This document shows, in pieces, positions 39,297-49,900 of a stretch of DNA of 64,000 bases. Both the position numbers and the translations under genes were made by a program. This DNA is from Archivesica marissinica. Lineage: Eukaryota > Mollusca > Bivalvia > Venerida > Vesicomyidae. Where the stretch lies: contig CM026390.1 of NCBI GenBank assembly GCA_014843695.1, forward strand, positions 6,844,048 to 6,908,047, written 5' to 3'. Each line of letters starts with the position of its first letter. Position 1 is the first letter of the stretch. Under the pieces are notes generated by a model that had not been told where the DNA came from, ran no database searches, and saw nothing but the letters and a program-made list of their open reading frames with translations.

Positions 39297-40336
39297 CGAG
39301 GGTGGATAACATTATATCTGCATAATTATAATTATAACAATTTGTCATTTATATGCAATACGGTTGAGTATAAGAACTTTTTCTATAGCGCTATAATTTA
39401 ACTCTGCTGATATTTATAAACAACAATTTCAATAGCGCTATATATTATCGTTCGTAAATTTGAGCTTATATGAGCAAAGCTCATGTGAGGTATTGTTACC
39501 ACAATGTGTCTGTCCGTCGTCTGTCATCCGACATCGTTCGTTGTACGGAACATTTTCAGACGTCTTCTACTCAGTAACCACTGGGTCTATAGCCACCATT
39601 AATGGTCATGATACTTGGGTAGATGGGGATTACATAATTGATAACATCACGTCACTATGTAATCCAAGATGACCGCTGTCTAAAAATAGCAAACATTCTT
39701 ACAAATCCTCTCACGAACCCACCGACAGCCGGGTCTTAGTAGGAGTGATCGATGTACAATGCTGATTCAAAGTTGTCCGAATGGTGACTATGTGATACAA
39801 AAATGGACATGGCCCAGCAGGTCAAACTTGACATTTGAACGAATATGGTCATGTCATATCTCAAATCGAAGGTTCGACGAGGCGATCGCTTTGATGAAAT
39901 TGTTATCAAATTCAGATGATTTTGTCATGGCTATTATTATAGATTTCAAAAGACTTCTTCACCCAAGTCACATTTGGCCAATTATAGTCTAAAAATAGCA
40001 CAAATGCTTGAAGCATCTTTTCACGAACCACCTGTCGGATTATGGCAATATTTGGTAGGAATGATCAATGTACATTGCTCTTTCAAAGTTGTTAAAATGG
40101 TGACCCCGTGGGAGAATTAGTCATGTGGGCGATGTAGGGCCATCATGGCCCTCTTGTTTGTCTAACATTTTCTAAATCGCTTCAATTTAGCATTCTTCAT
40201 ATTTTTTGCTAACCTTTTTTATAGCGCTATTTTTGAGTCCGTCCTGGTATTATTTTTAAAACCACTTATATACGGCTCTATGATACCAAATTTGGAAAGT
40301 TCTAAAACTTGTTTACATACTTTTGATCCACCCTCG
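39297..40336. mobile_element. Non-autonomous mariner-like element
   Basis: CGAGGGTGGATAACA at the left end matches the reverse complement of the right end, CGAGGGTGGATCAAA, and ATAGCGCTATAA-type sequence occurs inside both ends. The right end is followed by TA; the left flank reads TG, perhaps a decayed TA. The ACGAGGGTGG type of terminus is known from mariner elements. There is no transposase inside; the middle is filled by another repeat. Confidence 0.6.
39461..40160. mobile_element. Nested interspersed repeat within the mariner-like element
   Basis: Starts TGAGCTTATATGAGCAAAGC with a hairpin GAGCAAAGCTC and ends GGGCCATCATGGCCCTCTTG. Internal segments are duplicated: AAAATAGCA, TCACGAACC and GGTAGGA/AGTAGGA then GATCAATGTACA recur at 39683-39775 and 39991-40090. 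I know similar sequences as dispersed repeats in bivalve genomes but cannot name the family. Confidence 0.45.
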
Positions 40337-40968
40337 TATTAGCTAAATTTTTCCAATCATTGTTATATTTTTCTCTCTGCATGTCTACCGGCCTCACCGT
40401 GGCCATAGAGTGAACACATGTTGCAATGCTATAGTTCTTGTAGCTATTGTAATATGTGGCCAACGGGTAGCAATTTATTTAATATCGGTTATTTGTATCA
40501 CATAAACTAATAATTGACCAATTGAACAAAATACTATGTAAGCGTACCCACGTGTCCTTAGACAAGGCATTTAAATTCAACATTGCCCCTTCTCTCTCCC
40601 TCGTGACGATATATTCCATCATTACAATGTCTCAATCATGATTAATTTGTAAGAACTTGTTTCGCAATAGAGCTAAAATACATTTATATATTTATATGAT
40701 AATATAAGTCAATATTTATCTGAATACTGCTATTATCAAGATCAAAGTATTGCACATCGGAATTTAGCACTGATTGTGCTAATTGGTCAATTATAAAATG
40801 TGTGCACATAATTATAGTATTGATTATTACACCGAGTCATTGTTTTATCGTTCTGTCAGACAAACGAGTTATTTAGTAACATTTTAATCAAATCTGATAA
40901 CGAGTGATCGTGATCTGAATTTTTTTTTTAAATAATTACAAATTAATTAATGCTGTCTGTCATTGACA
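40337..40968. other. AT-rich region upstream of the THAP exon, with a SINE body fragment
   Basis: GACAAGGCATTTAAATTC followed by CCCCTTCTCTCTCC at 40560-40600 resembles the SINE body at 28549. AAGAACTTGTTTCGCAAT at 40652-40669 is the reverse of the 36565-type SINE end. A poly-T/A stretch precedes the THAP start. No promoter motif is clear. Confidence 0.45.
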
Positions 40969-41169
40969 ATGGTGAAAAGATGTAGTTACGGGCTGTGTGA
41001 CAGTGATAGTAGATATCCAGATCGATTGATAGGTGACGTTAAATTCGTGCCATTTCCAAAACCTAAGACAAATCTTGAAACATGTCTAAGGTGGATTAAG
41101 TTGTGTGGACGACCAAACGACCAGCTGAATACATCCAAAATTAATGCAAACAGATATATTTGCACAAAA
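40969..41169 (+). CDS. THAP-type zinc-finger first coding exon (N-terminal part)
   Basis: ATG at 40969 starts MVKRCSYGLCDSDSRYPDRL. The THAP C2CH finger is visible: Cys5-x4-Cys10, F-V-P-F-P at 26-30, Trp42, and Cys65 as the third ligand; the exon then ends in phase 0 at a strong donor (AAA|GTAAGT, 41170). The fourth ligand, His in C-x2-H, must come from the next exon, which I could not find. THAP domains bind DNA in transcriptional regulators and P-element transposases, and MVKRCS...CGRP-type versions are, from memory, multi-copy in bivalves. The downstream DNA is occupied by an opposite-strand decayed gene, so this is either an orphan exon from a mobile or duplicated gene or the first exon of a gene with a very long intron. 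Confidence 0.7.
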
Positions 41170-41303
41170 GTAAGTTGAAATTAATTTATTTATGCATAAT
41201 AAAATATTTCGAAAACATATTCTGCATTTATAGATCTACTGTTCACAAGAGATATGGGAGTATAATGGTGATTTTCCACGAACATTTAACACGTCCTCAC
41301 CCG

Positions 41304-41456
41304 TTAAATATATCTGTACTTTAGAGAAATAACCTTCACTGAAGAACCTTGCTGTCTTGCTTTCAACGAGATATTCTTATCTGGGTGAAAAAACCCCGAG
41401 AAATTCGACGGAATTTTATCTAGATTAACTCGATGCAGGTCTGCGTTAGACGCCAT
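41304..41456 (-). CDS. Short ORF, 50 codons, uncertain
   Basis: From an ATG in good context (AAAATGG) at 41456 the minus strand encodes MASNADLHRVNLDKIPSNF, then GFFHPDKNISLKARQQGSS, and ends RYI. It is more GC-rich than its flanks. I do not recognise it. It might be a small exon or peptide, or chance; it lies just beyond the 3' end of the decayed minus-strand gene. Confidence 0.2.
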   Translation of the reverse strand: MASNADLHRVNLDKIPSNFSGFFHPDKNISLKARQQGSSVKVISLKYRYI

Positions 41457-41538
41457 TTTGCTAGATAGCTTGTCTCGCGTGGTTACAGCGAGCACCTGTA
41501 ACTATGGGGGGCGTGTCTAAGTAGCGTTTGCAGAAAGT

Positions 41539-44027
41539 TCAATTGCCTGGTAAGTGCAAAACCGGACGAGCAGCTGCGAACTCTGTATATTGTGCATCCT
41601 CTAACTCGTCAGAAATGTGATAAATAGGCTCCATATTAACAGGTTCGTGTTCAGCCGCAACATGTGTAATTTGTTCTATATCATTCGCTTTATAGCATGC
41701 ATTTCCGGTAAGCTTGAAAGGCAGCCAATGGTGTAGCCTCCACAGGCGAAACTTGTTAAAGTTGTTGAGCAGATATTTAGACGAAATCTCGACACTCTGG
41801 ATATATCTTTGCTTCACAGGCAGCTCCACGTCCAAATTTTACGAGACACGGTTTTATCCAGGGCAACAATATATCCACAAGCGTACTGCTATGGCATAGT
41901 CTCATTTTCTCTAACTCACGCACTATTAGCGGTCTTGACACAATTTCTTTAGCTATGAGGCTATCTTCACCATTAACATTGCCGATATCCGTGATCGCCC
42001 AAAGCCCTTGATTCCAACGCCAAAACAGTCTCACAGTCAATGCATGATCGTACACAAGCACATCTGGGAACTATATCAGTCCCAAGTCTAAGAGACCTGC
42101 GACAAACCACTTCAACAAGTCAACGTTTTTCATTTGCATAAGGCGTACCACGTGAACAAATACCATCGGGAATGTTCCTTTCTTTGCTGATAAAAGCAGC
42201 TGAATCAGTTGTTTGACAGTAGTTTGTGCATAGTTGCACCAACTACTGAAGTATCAATATCTGGTGTAGATGTCTTCAAAAACAAGTACAAATCGGCGTA
42301 AGACAAATGCACTTTACCTATGGCATACAAATCCTTCACCAACAGCATCACCAAATGTCGACCGATAACTACACTGCTGCTGTCATCTAACACGTCTGCT
42401 AAGCCAAACACTCGCGCTATTTGACCACGGACGCATTCGCTACCTGAATAAATCACTAATGGTGGCGTCGTAAATTCGTCCTCGCAGCACGTAGTGGCAA
42501 GCTCCAAGCTGAGAAATCCCATTGCATCTGTTCGCGAGCGTGATGGGTAATCAATTCCTGGAACTAGATTAATTGCATAATTTCTAGACTTGGAGCAAAG
42601 TGGTCGACACCACATTAATTTTCGACCGTCAATTCAGTCTGGTATGCTTTCCATGAAGCAGTGCTATGGCCAGTACCGCAAAACTGAGAGAGAGTAGCTC
42701 TTGCAATTCGCCAACTAATTGCAACCCAATTACTCGCAGATAGGCTAAGAACGCTGAGTGTCTAATTGGAGTTAAAAATGGATATGTTTGAAGCAGTGCT
42801 ATCAAAGTCTCAGGTAAGTTTTCTACTGGCATGTCCATGACTAACTCGAGCCTAAACCTGCAGTTATAAAGATTAGCGAAATTATTTTGCAACTCCGATA
42901 TGTAATGCTTCGCATCACTCGCAGAACTAGACCGTGTTGAGCCTACACCATTAGGCATAATAACAGCTGCAGACACAGGATGCATGGTAAACGGTGGGGC
43001 AAATCGGCATATAACTGTACATAGTGCATTCTTTCTGGCATTATACACACTGCACGCAGTTCATTGATGATGTCCATTCTTCGTCCGTCAAGATTGGATT
43101 GATAGTTAACACATTCGCTGAAGGAAAATGCTTTCCATACATAATCTCGATTACCGACAACTTGGTGTACACCATCTCTGGACCATAACAAGTTCCACAT
43201 CGAGGATGACGGCCCATTTAGATACTCATACTTAGGGAAGGAAGCACGCACTTCAAGACCAACATGTACACTTACACGTTCTACAGTTTCATTGTGTGCA
43301 ATAGGCAGTTCGAGACCAGTATGGTACTTATCACCGAACCTAAATGTTATTAACATTGGCCGAAACCCAGAGAAACAGCTACTCTTTTCAAGTGCTGCTT
43401 CAAACGCCATCATCACAGGCAACTGGTCATCGGGAAGTATCGTAATAGTACTCAAATCATTCAAACTGTTCTTCACCAGAGTGTTGTCAGCAAAATGCTT
43501 ACCTCGCACATATCTCATAATGCGCTGTGTTTCTGCTTTTACTTCGTACAGTTTGTTTTGATGTGACAATGTTCGAAGCACTTCCTTTGGATAAGATATC
43601 TCGCAATCATGCTGGGGAATAAATCCCAGCCATGTCTCACACCCATCGTTGTAATACATTTGATTAGCCACACAATAATGAAGCATACGACGTGAGTTCG
43701 CATTAAATTGAGCCAAATCTAGATGTTTCTTGATAACCGCATACATATATTTCAGACATATATTTTTTGGCGGCACCAGCTGAAGACGACTAACCTGCTG
43801 TGCAGTTCCACTTAAATGTTTCCATTCTATTACAACACCATCGATGTCGGGCTTGTAATCTATTAGACAATAATCCTCCGCATCGGTCACACTACAACTT
43901 CGTACAGGAATATATTTGTCCCTGGATAGGAATTCTACTATAGTCTCTCCTTTCAAAGCACTTACAATTGTTGATCCATTCTCACTTGCTGTTGACACAA
44001 ACGGAAATGGATCATAGTTCAGGTCGC
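41539..44027 (-). pseudogene. Large decayed protein gene of unknown family, about 830 codons
   Basis: The minus strand reads as one long protein broken by four frame changes (within 42943-43048, near 42615-42640, near 42210, and within 41777-41835) and one in-frame TAG at 42071-42073. The longest intact piece starts at a splice-acceptor-like TTTTGTCAG|GCGACC (44028/44027) and has no ATG, so an upstream exon is likely. Landmarks in order: GDLNYDPFPF, IDGVVIEWKHLSGTAQQVSR, YYNDGCETWLGFIPQH, SCFSGFRPMLITFRFGDKYH, NGPSSSMWNLLWSRDGVHQV, MHPVSAAVIMPNGVGS, LVPGIDYPSRSRTD, FWRWNQGLWAITD, FRLWRLHHWLPF. Composition is balanced like real coding sequence, with no repeats or membrane helices obvious. I do not recognise the family. 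An endogenous viral or other parasitic-element gene is possible but unproven. It occupies the right part of the insertion that splits the 98-bp array. Confidence 0.6.
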
Positions 44028-44569
44028 CTGACAAAATAAACAAGACAAATGTTAGATCATTACTATTCTTATCAACATTGTTACCGTTTCAAATGAGACA
44101 AAACAGGGGGAAATAAAATGTGTTCACGAAACGATGATATAGTGGTAGAACATCGGATTGCTCAACGGACTTGACGCTCTCCTGAGGAGGGATTGGACGT
44201 TTTCAATCCTACAAATGACTCCCCGTAGTACGGGTTGATATAGCCCAGGATGCAGTCATCGGTCTTCGAAAGCGAATAAAAGAAGATGACACCTTTCGTC
44301 ACAATCTATGTAAACTAATTGCGTATAAACTTCAGTATAATTATGTATTTTTGATTCTAATATACATATGTAAATAATTAATTAGTTTATACATGCGTTT
44401 GCGAGTTATCCATAACATTAATATATGTCTACATAATAATAACAGCTATGCCTACCCATTTCCTCATCGAACACATTCATGCCTAGGTCTTCGATCGACT
44501 ATCATTAGGCACCATGCACTGAAATATATACAAATGATATAATGACCGTAAAATCAGAGTATGGTATGG
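44028..44569. other. Upstream region of the decayed gene with a tRNA-like fragment
   Basis: At 44135-44235, GATATAGTGGTAGAACATCG resembles a tRNA A-box region, followed by a poor B box; this may be a decayed SINE. No further exon of the minus-strand gene was recognised. Confidence 0.35.
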
Positions 44570-45850
44570 CAAACACAGCGTAAGAAAGGAAAGCTCAGAG
44601 TAGGGTCAGGTGAGTGCAGGATCATAGCCGGTAAGAATGGGGCAAGGACAATATCAGAAATGTTCAAAGTGAACCCAACTAGCTAAAAATGTCACAGATT
44701 AACACGGAAACAGAAAGGAGTCAGAATGGGGCCATAGTTGCGAGAGAATTGAGCCAGAATGGGTCAGCAAGTTTGAATGTGAACCCAAGCATGTACGAAT
44801 GTAGAAATGTTAATACAGTGACAGAAATATGTCAGCATATTGTCAGAATGGGACAAGAATTGTATAGAATGGAATCAGAAAGTTTGATCGTGAACATAAG
44901 TAGGTCATAAATGAATGGTTAACATGGAGACAGAAATAATTCAGTATGGGTCCAGAATGGGGCATTGGGGTTTGAGAGTGAACCTAAATAGGTCCGACTG
45001 GTAAAATGTGTACAAGGAGAGATTGCTGAATGGTGAACCTGAACGCGTAAAGTAGTCAGAATTAGTCCTGATTGGGGTCAGAAAATATTCAGAATTGGGC
45101 CAGAATGGGGTCAGAAAGTTTGCAACTGAACCCAATTAGCTCAAATTATATAAATGGTAACCATGGTACAAGTATATCAGAATTTATAAAGTTAACCTGC
45201 TGTCATAATTAAGCCACAATTGGACCGGAATGAGTTAATAGCGTTTGCAAGTGAAATCCAGCAGTTCTTGTTGTAGACATGTGAACAAGGTGACAGGACA
45301 TACGGCCAGAATGTTGCAGACATGTGAACAAGGTGACAGGGCATACGGCCAGAATGTTGTAGACAGGTGAACAATGTGACAGAAAATACGGTCAGAATGT
45401 TCACAGCTGATCCTTGTGCACAGAATGGGGTCAGAATTGGTTCAGAATTCGGGCAGAATTGGCCCACACAGCTTGAAGTATGTCAAACTGTAGAACGGTT
45501 AGCCTGAACACATAAAGGAGTCAGAATGAATACAGACTGGTGTCACATATTTTGAAACTGATCCCAAATATATCAGAATGTAGATAGTTTAGCGATATCG
45601 AAAAGAGGAGCCAGAATGGGGTCAGAATGGGGTCAGAATTGAGCCAGAATGGTGTCAGACAGGTTGAAAGTTAATCCAAGTATTTCAGATTGTACAAAGG
45701 GTAACACGGAGACAGAAGGTAGCGAGAATATGGCCAGAATGGGTCAGAAAGTTTTAAAGTGAACCAAAGTACATGATAATGTAGAAAGGTTAACCAGGAT
45801 GCAGAAAGACGTCAGAATGGGAACGGATTAACCTGGAGTCAGATACTAGT
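44570..45850. repeat. Roughly 98-bp tandem array, right block, degenerate
   Basis: Diverged units with AGTCAGAATGGGGYCAGAAT, GTGAACCCAAGTA and GTTAACMYGGAGACAGAA recur every 90-110 bp in the same orientation as 37554-38165. Near 45275-45400 a shorter unit, GACAGGACATACGGCCAGAA, is repeated three times. Confidence 0.8.
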
Positions 45851-46646
45851 TCTACGCGGTCGAATAGGAGTTGGTTCATAACAATCGTTAGCCATGAACA
45901 AGAGTCAGGGTATTGTTTACATGGCCAGATAACGAACTAAATATTTCCTTAATGGGGTGGTGTCGCGAGACTCCTAGAATTCCGCATATTGCGACCTGCC
46001 TGTTGTCCATAACGGGTTTTGGTATGCAAGCTCAGGAAATCAGATTAAGATCGCAATAGGGCATGCCACAAAGGGCTTGCAACATTTTCTTAAACATATA
46101 TACTTTGCTAATAACCCAATACCGTCTCGTGTCCAGGAACATTCGGTAAATTACCCCATAGCTTTTACATCAAATGTGCGCAAATAGTTGATACGAATAC
46201 CTTGCATATATCATAGAATGATACCATTTTTTTTCGCAGTCGTCAAAGACACTGATCGCGTCCTATTGGCCTAGTGTGTCCTCTAATTTACAGAAACACC
46301 AAAATAATCACTTATCTCAAAACACAATAACCCAAAACATAATCACACACACTCTAATATATCTATGCACACCTTGCCATTGGTTCAAACAAGAATTATT
46401 CATAACAAAGTATCAATTTATCAAAAACATATCATTAATGGCACCATGCACTAGAATCGGAATGGCGAACGGACACATACGTCATATCTCGCGAGAAATG
46501 GAAACATTCAAAATGGCGCAATAAACATGTGTTTACATGCAAGCATTATTATTTTCAAATAAAATTAACATTAAACAATAAAACAGGACAATCAAACATA
46601 AACTGACAAATGATGTGCGAAAGACCGCTGGTGACATTTCATACTT
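45851..46646. other. Single-copy spacer
   Basis: No supportable gene. TCTCGCGAGA, a palindrome known as a promoter motif in animals, occurs once at 46487-46496 with AAAATGGCGC just downstream, but no open frame follows. Confidence 0.4.
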
Positions 46647-46738
46647 CGCAGTTTGCTCTTCACAGTTCATAGATCATAGCTCACAGTTCATAGTTCATAC
46701 TTCACAGATCACACTTGAACCATGAAGAGTAAACTGTG
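46647..46738. repeat. Inverted repeat with internal short repeats
   Basis: CGCAGTTTGCTCTTCA (46647-46662) and TGAAGAGTAAACTGTG (46723-46738) pair with two mismatches. The loop contains four or five degenerate copies of TTCATAGTTCACAG. Confidence 0.65.
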
Positions 46739-46867
46739 AATGCAAAAGTTAGTTAGTTGCAAAAAATATACTTCAATTTTCAATGATTATTATATTTAGC
46801 TGTCAATCAAACACCACGTGATCAAAATGGGAGGAGCAAACTTGTTTGACTGTATTAAGCTGGGAGC

Positions 46868-46927
46868 CCTACCCTAACCATAACCCTCCCTAACCCTCCC
46901 TAAACCTAACCCTAAACCCTAACCCTA
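46868..46927. repeat. Interstitial telomere-like repeats
   Basis: About nine degenerate CCCTAA/CCCTCCCTAA/CCTAAA units in 60 bp. Metazoan, including mollusc, telomeres are TTAGGG, of which this is the complement. It directly precedes the 45-bp satellite. Confidence 0.8.
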
Positions 46928-49900
46928 GTGTAAGGAAGAGGACAATGGAAGGCTGGACTAAAGTGTGTGAATGAGTAAGGAAGAGGAAAATGGAAGGCTG
47001 GACTAAAGTGTGTGATTGTGTAAGGAAGAGGAAATGGAAGGCTGGACTAAAGTGTGTGATTGTGTATGGAATAGGAAAATGGAAGGCTGGACTAAAGTGT
47101 GTGAATGTGTAAGGAAGAAGACAAGGGACGGCTGGACTAAGGTGTGTGATTGTGTAAGGAAGAGGACAATGGAATACTGGACTAATGTATGTGATTGTGT
47201 AAGGAAGAGGAAAATGGAAGGCTGGACTAAGATGTGATTGTGTAAGGAAGAGAACAGAGGGAAGGCTGATCCAAGCTGTGTCATTGTGTAAGGAAGAGGA
47301 CAATGGAAGACTGGACTAAGGTGTGTGATTGTATAAGGAAGAGGACAAGGGAAGGATGGACTAAGGTGTGTGATTGTGTAAGGAAGATGACAAGGGAAGA
47401 CTGAACTAAGATGTGTGAATGTGTAAGAAAGAGGACAAGAGAAAGCTGTATTAAGGTGAGTGATTGTGTAAGGAAGAGGACAAGGGAAAGCTGGACTAAG
47501 GGGAGTGATTGTGTAAGGAAGAGGAAAAGGGAAGGCTGGACTAAGGTGAGTGATTGTGTAAGGAAGAGGAAAAGGGGATGATGGACTAAGGTGTGTGATT
47601 GTCCAAGGAAGAGGACAAGAGAAGGCTGGCCTAAGGTGTGTGATTGTGTAAGGAAGAGGACAAGGGAAGGCTGGGTTAAGGTGTGTGATTGTGTAAGGAA
47701 GAGGACAAGGGAAAGCTGGACTAAGGTGAGTGATTGTGTAAGGAAGAGGACAAGGGAAGGCTGGACTAAGGTGAGTGATTGTGTAAGGAAGAGGAAAAGG
47801 GGATGATGGACTAAGGTGTGTGATTGTCCAAGGAAGAGGACAAGAGAAGGCTGGCCTAAGGTGTGTGATTGTGTAAGGAAGAGGACAAGGGAAGGCTGGA
47901 TTAAGGTGTGTGATTGTGTACGGAAGAGGATAAAGTGAAGGCTGGATTAAGGTGTGTGATTGTGTACGGAAGAGGACAAGGGAAGGCTGGACTAAGGTGA
48001 GTGAATGTGTAAGTAAGAGAACAGAAGGAATGCTGGACTAAGGTGAGTGATTGTGTAAGGAAGAGGACAAAGGGAAGGCTGGACTAAGGTGAGTTATTGT
48101 GTACGGAAGAGAACAAGGGAAGACTGGAATAAGATATGTGATTGTCCAAGGAAGAGGACAGTGGAAGGCTGGCCTAAGGTGTGTGATTGAGTAAGGAAGA
48201 GGACAAGGGAAGGATGGACTAAGGTCTTTGATTGTGTAAGGACGAGGACAACGGAAGGCTGGACTAAGGTGTGTGATTGTGTAAGGAAGAGGGCAAGGGA
48301 AGGCTGCTCCAAGATGTGTGATTGTGTACGGAATAGGACAAGGGAAGACTGGACCAAGGTGTGTGATTGTGTAAGGAAGAGGACAACGGAAGGCTGGACT
48401 ACGGTGTGTGATTGTGTAAGGAAGAAGACAAAGGGAGGATGGACTAAGGTGTGTGATTGTGTAAGGAAGAGGGCAAGGGAAGGCTGCTCCAAGATGTGTG
48501 ATTGTGTACGGAAGAGTACAAGGGAACACTGGACTAAGGTGTTTGATTGTGTAAGGAAGAAGACAAGGGGAGGATGGACTAAGGTGTGTGATTGTGTAAG
48601 GAAGAGGACAAGGGAAGGCTGGACTAAGGTGTGTGATTGTGTAAGGAAGAGAACAAGGAATGGCTGCTCCAATGTGTGTGATTGTGTAAGGAAGAGGACA
48701 AGGGGAGGATGGACTAAGGTGTGTGATTGTGTAAGGAAGAGGACAAGTGAAGGCTGGACTAAGGTGTGTGATTGTGTAAGGAAGAGAGCAAGGGAAGGCT
48801 GCTTCAAGATGTGTGATTGTGTACGGAAGAGGACAAAGGAAGACTGGACTAAGGTGTGTCATTGTGTACGGAAGATAAAATGGAAAGGCTGCTCCAATGT
48901 GTGTGATTGTGTAAGGAAGAGGAAATGGGAAGGCTGATCTAAGGTGTGTGATTGTGTAAGGAAGAGGAAAAGGGAAGATTGATCCAAGGTGTGTGATTTT
49001 GCAAGGAAGATGGCAAGGGAAGGCTGCTCCAAGATGTGTGATTGTGTACGGAAGAGAACAAGGAAAGGCTGCTCCAATGTGTGTGATTGTGCAAAGAAGA
49101 GGACAAGGGAAGACTGACCTAAGGTGTGTGATTGTGTAAGGAAGAGGAAAAGGGAAGGCTGGACTAAGGTGTGTGATTGTATAAGGAAAAGAACAAGGGA
49201 AGGCTGGACTAAGGTATGATTGTGTAAGTAAGAGGACAATGGAAGGCTGGACTAAGGTGAGTGATTGTGTACGGAAGAAGACAAGGGAAGGCTGGACTAA
49301 GCTGAGTGAATGTGTAAGGAAGAGAACAGAAGGAATGCTGGACTAAGGTGAGTGATTGTGTAAGGAAGAGGACAAGGGAAGGCTGGACTAAGGTGAGTGA
49401 TTGTGTAAGGAAGAGAACAAGGGAAGGTTGGAATAAGATATGTGATTGTCCAAGGAAGAGGACAGTGGAAGGCTGGCCTAAGGTGTGTGATTGTGTAAGG
49501 ATTAGGACAAGGGAAGGCTGGACTAAGGTGTGTGATTGTGTAAGGAAGAGGACAAGTGAAGGCTGGACTAAGGTGTTTGATTGTGTAAGGAAGAGGACAA
49601 CGGAATGCTGGACTAAGGTGGTTTGATTGTGTAAGGAAGAGGACAACGGAAGGCTGGACTAAGGTGTGTGATTGTGTAAGGAAGAAGACAAGGGAAGGAT
49701 GGACTAAGGTGTGTGATTGTGTAAGGAAGAGGGCAAGGGAAGGCTGCTCCAAGATGTGTGATTGTGTACGGAAGAGGACAACGGAAGACTGGACTAAGGT
49801 GTGTGATTGTGTAAGGTAGAGGACAAGGGAAGGATGGACTAAGGTGTTTGATTGTGTAAGGAAGAGGACAACGGGAGGCTGGACTAAGGTGTGTGTTTGT

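Noticed and set aside
46487..46496. TCTCGCGAGA promoter motif with AAAATGGCGC downstream
   Set aside because: A single palindrome with no open frame after the ATG (it stops after two codons) is too weak to call a promoter.
46868..46927. Chromosome end
   Set aside because: The telomere-like units are few and degenerate and are followed by 17 kb of other sequence, so they are interstitial.
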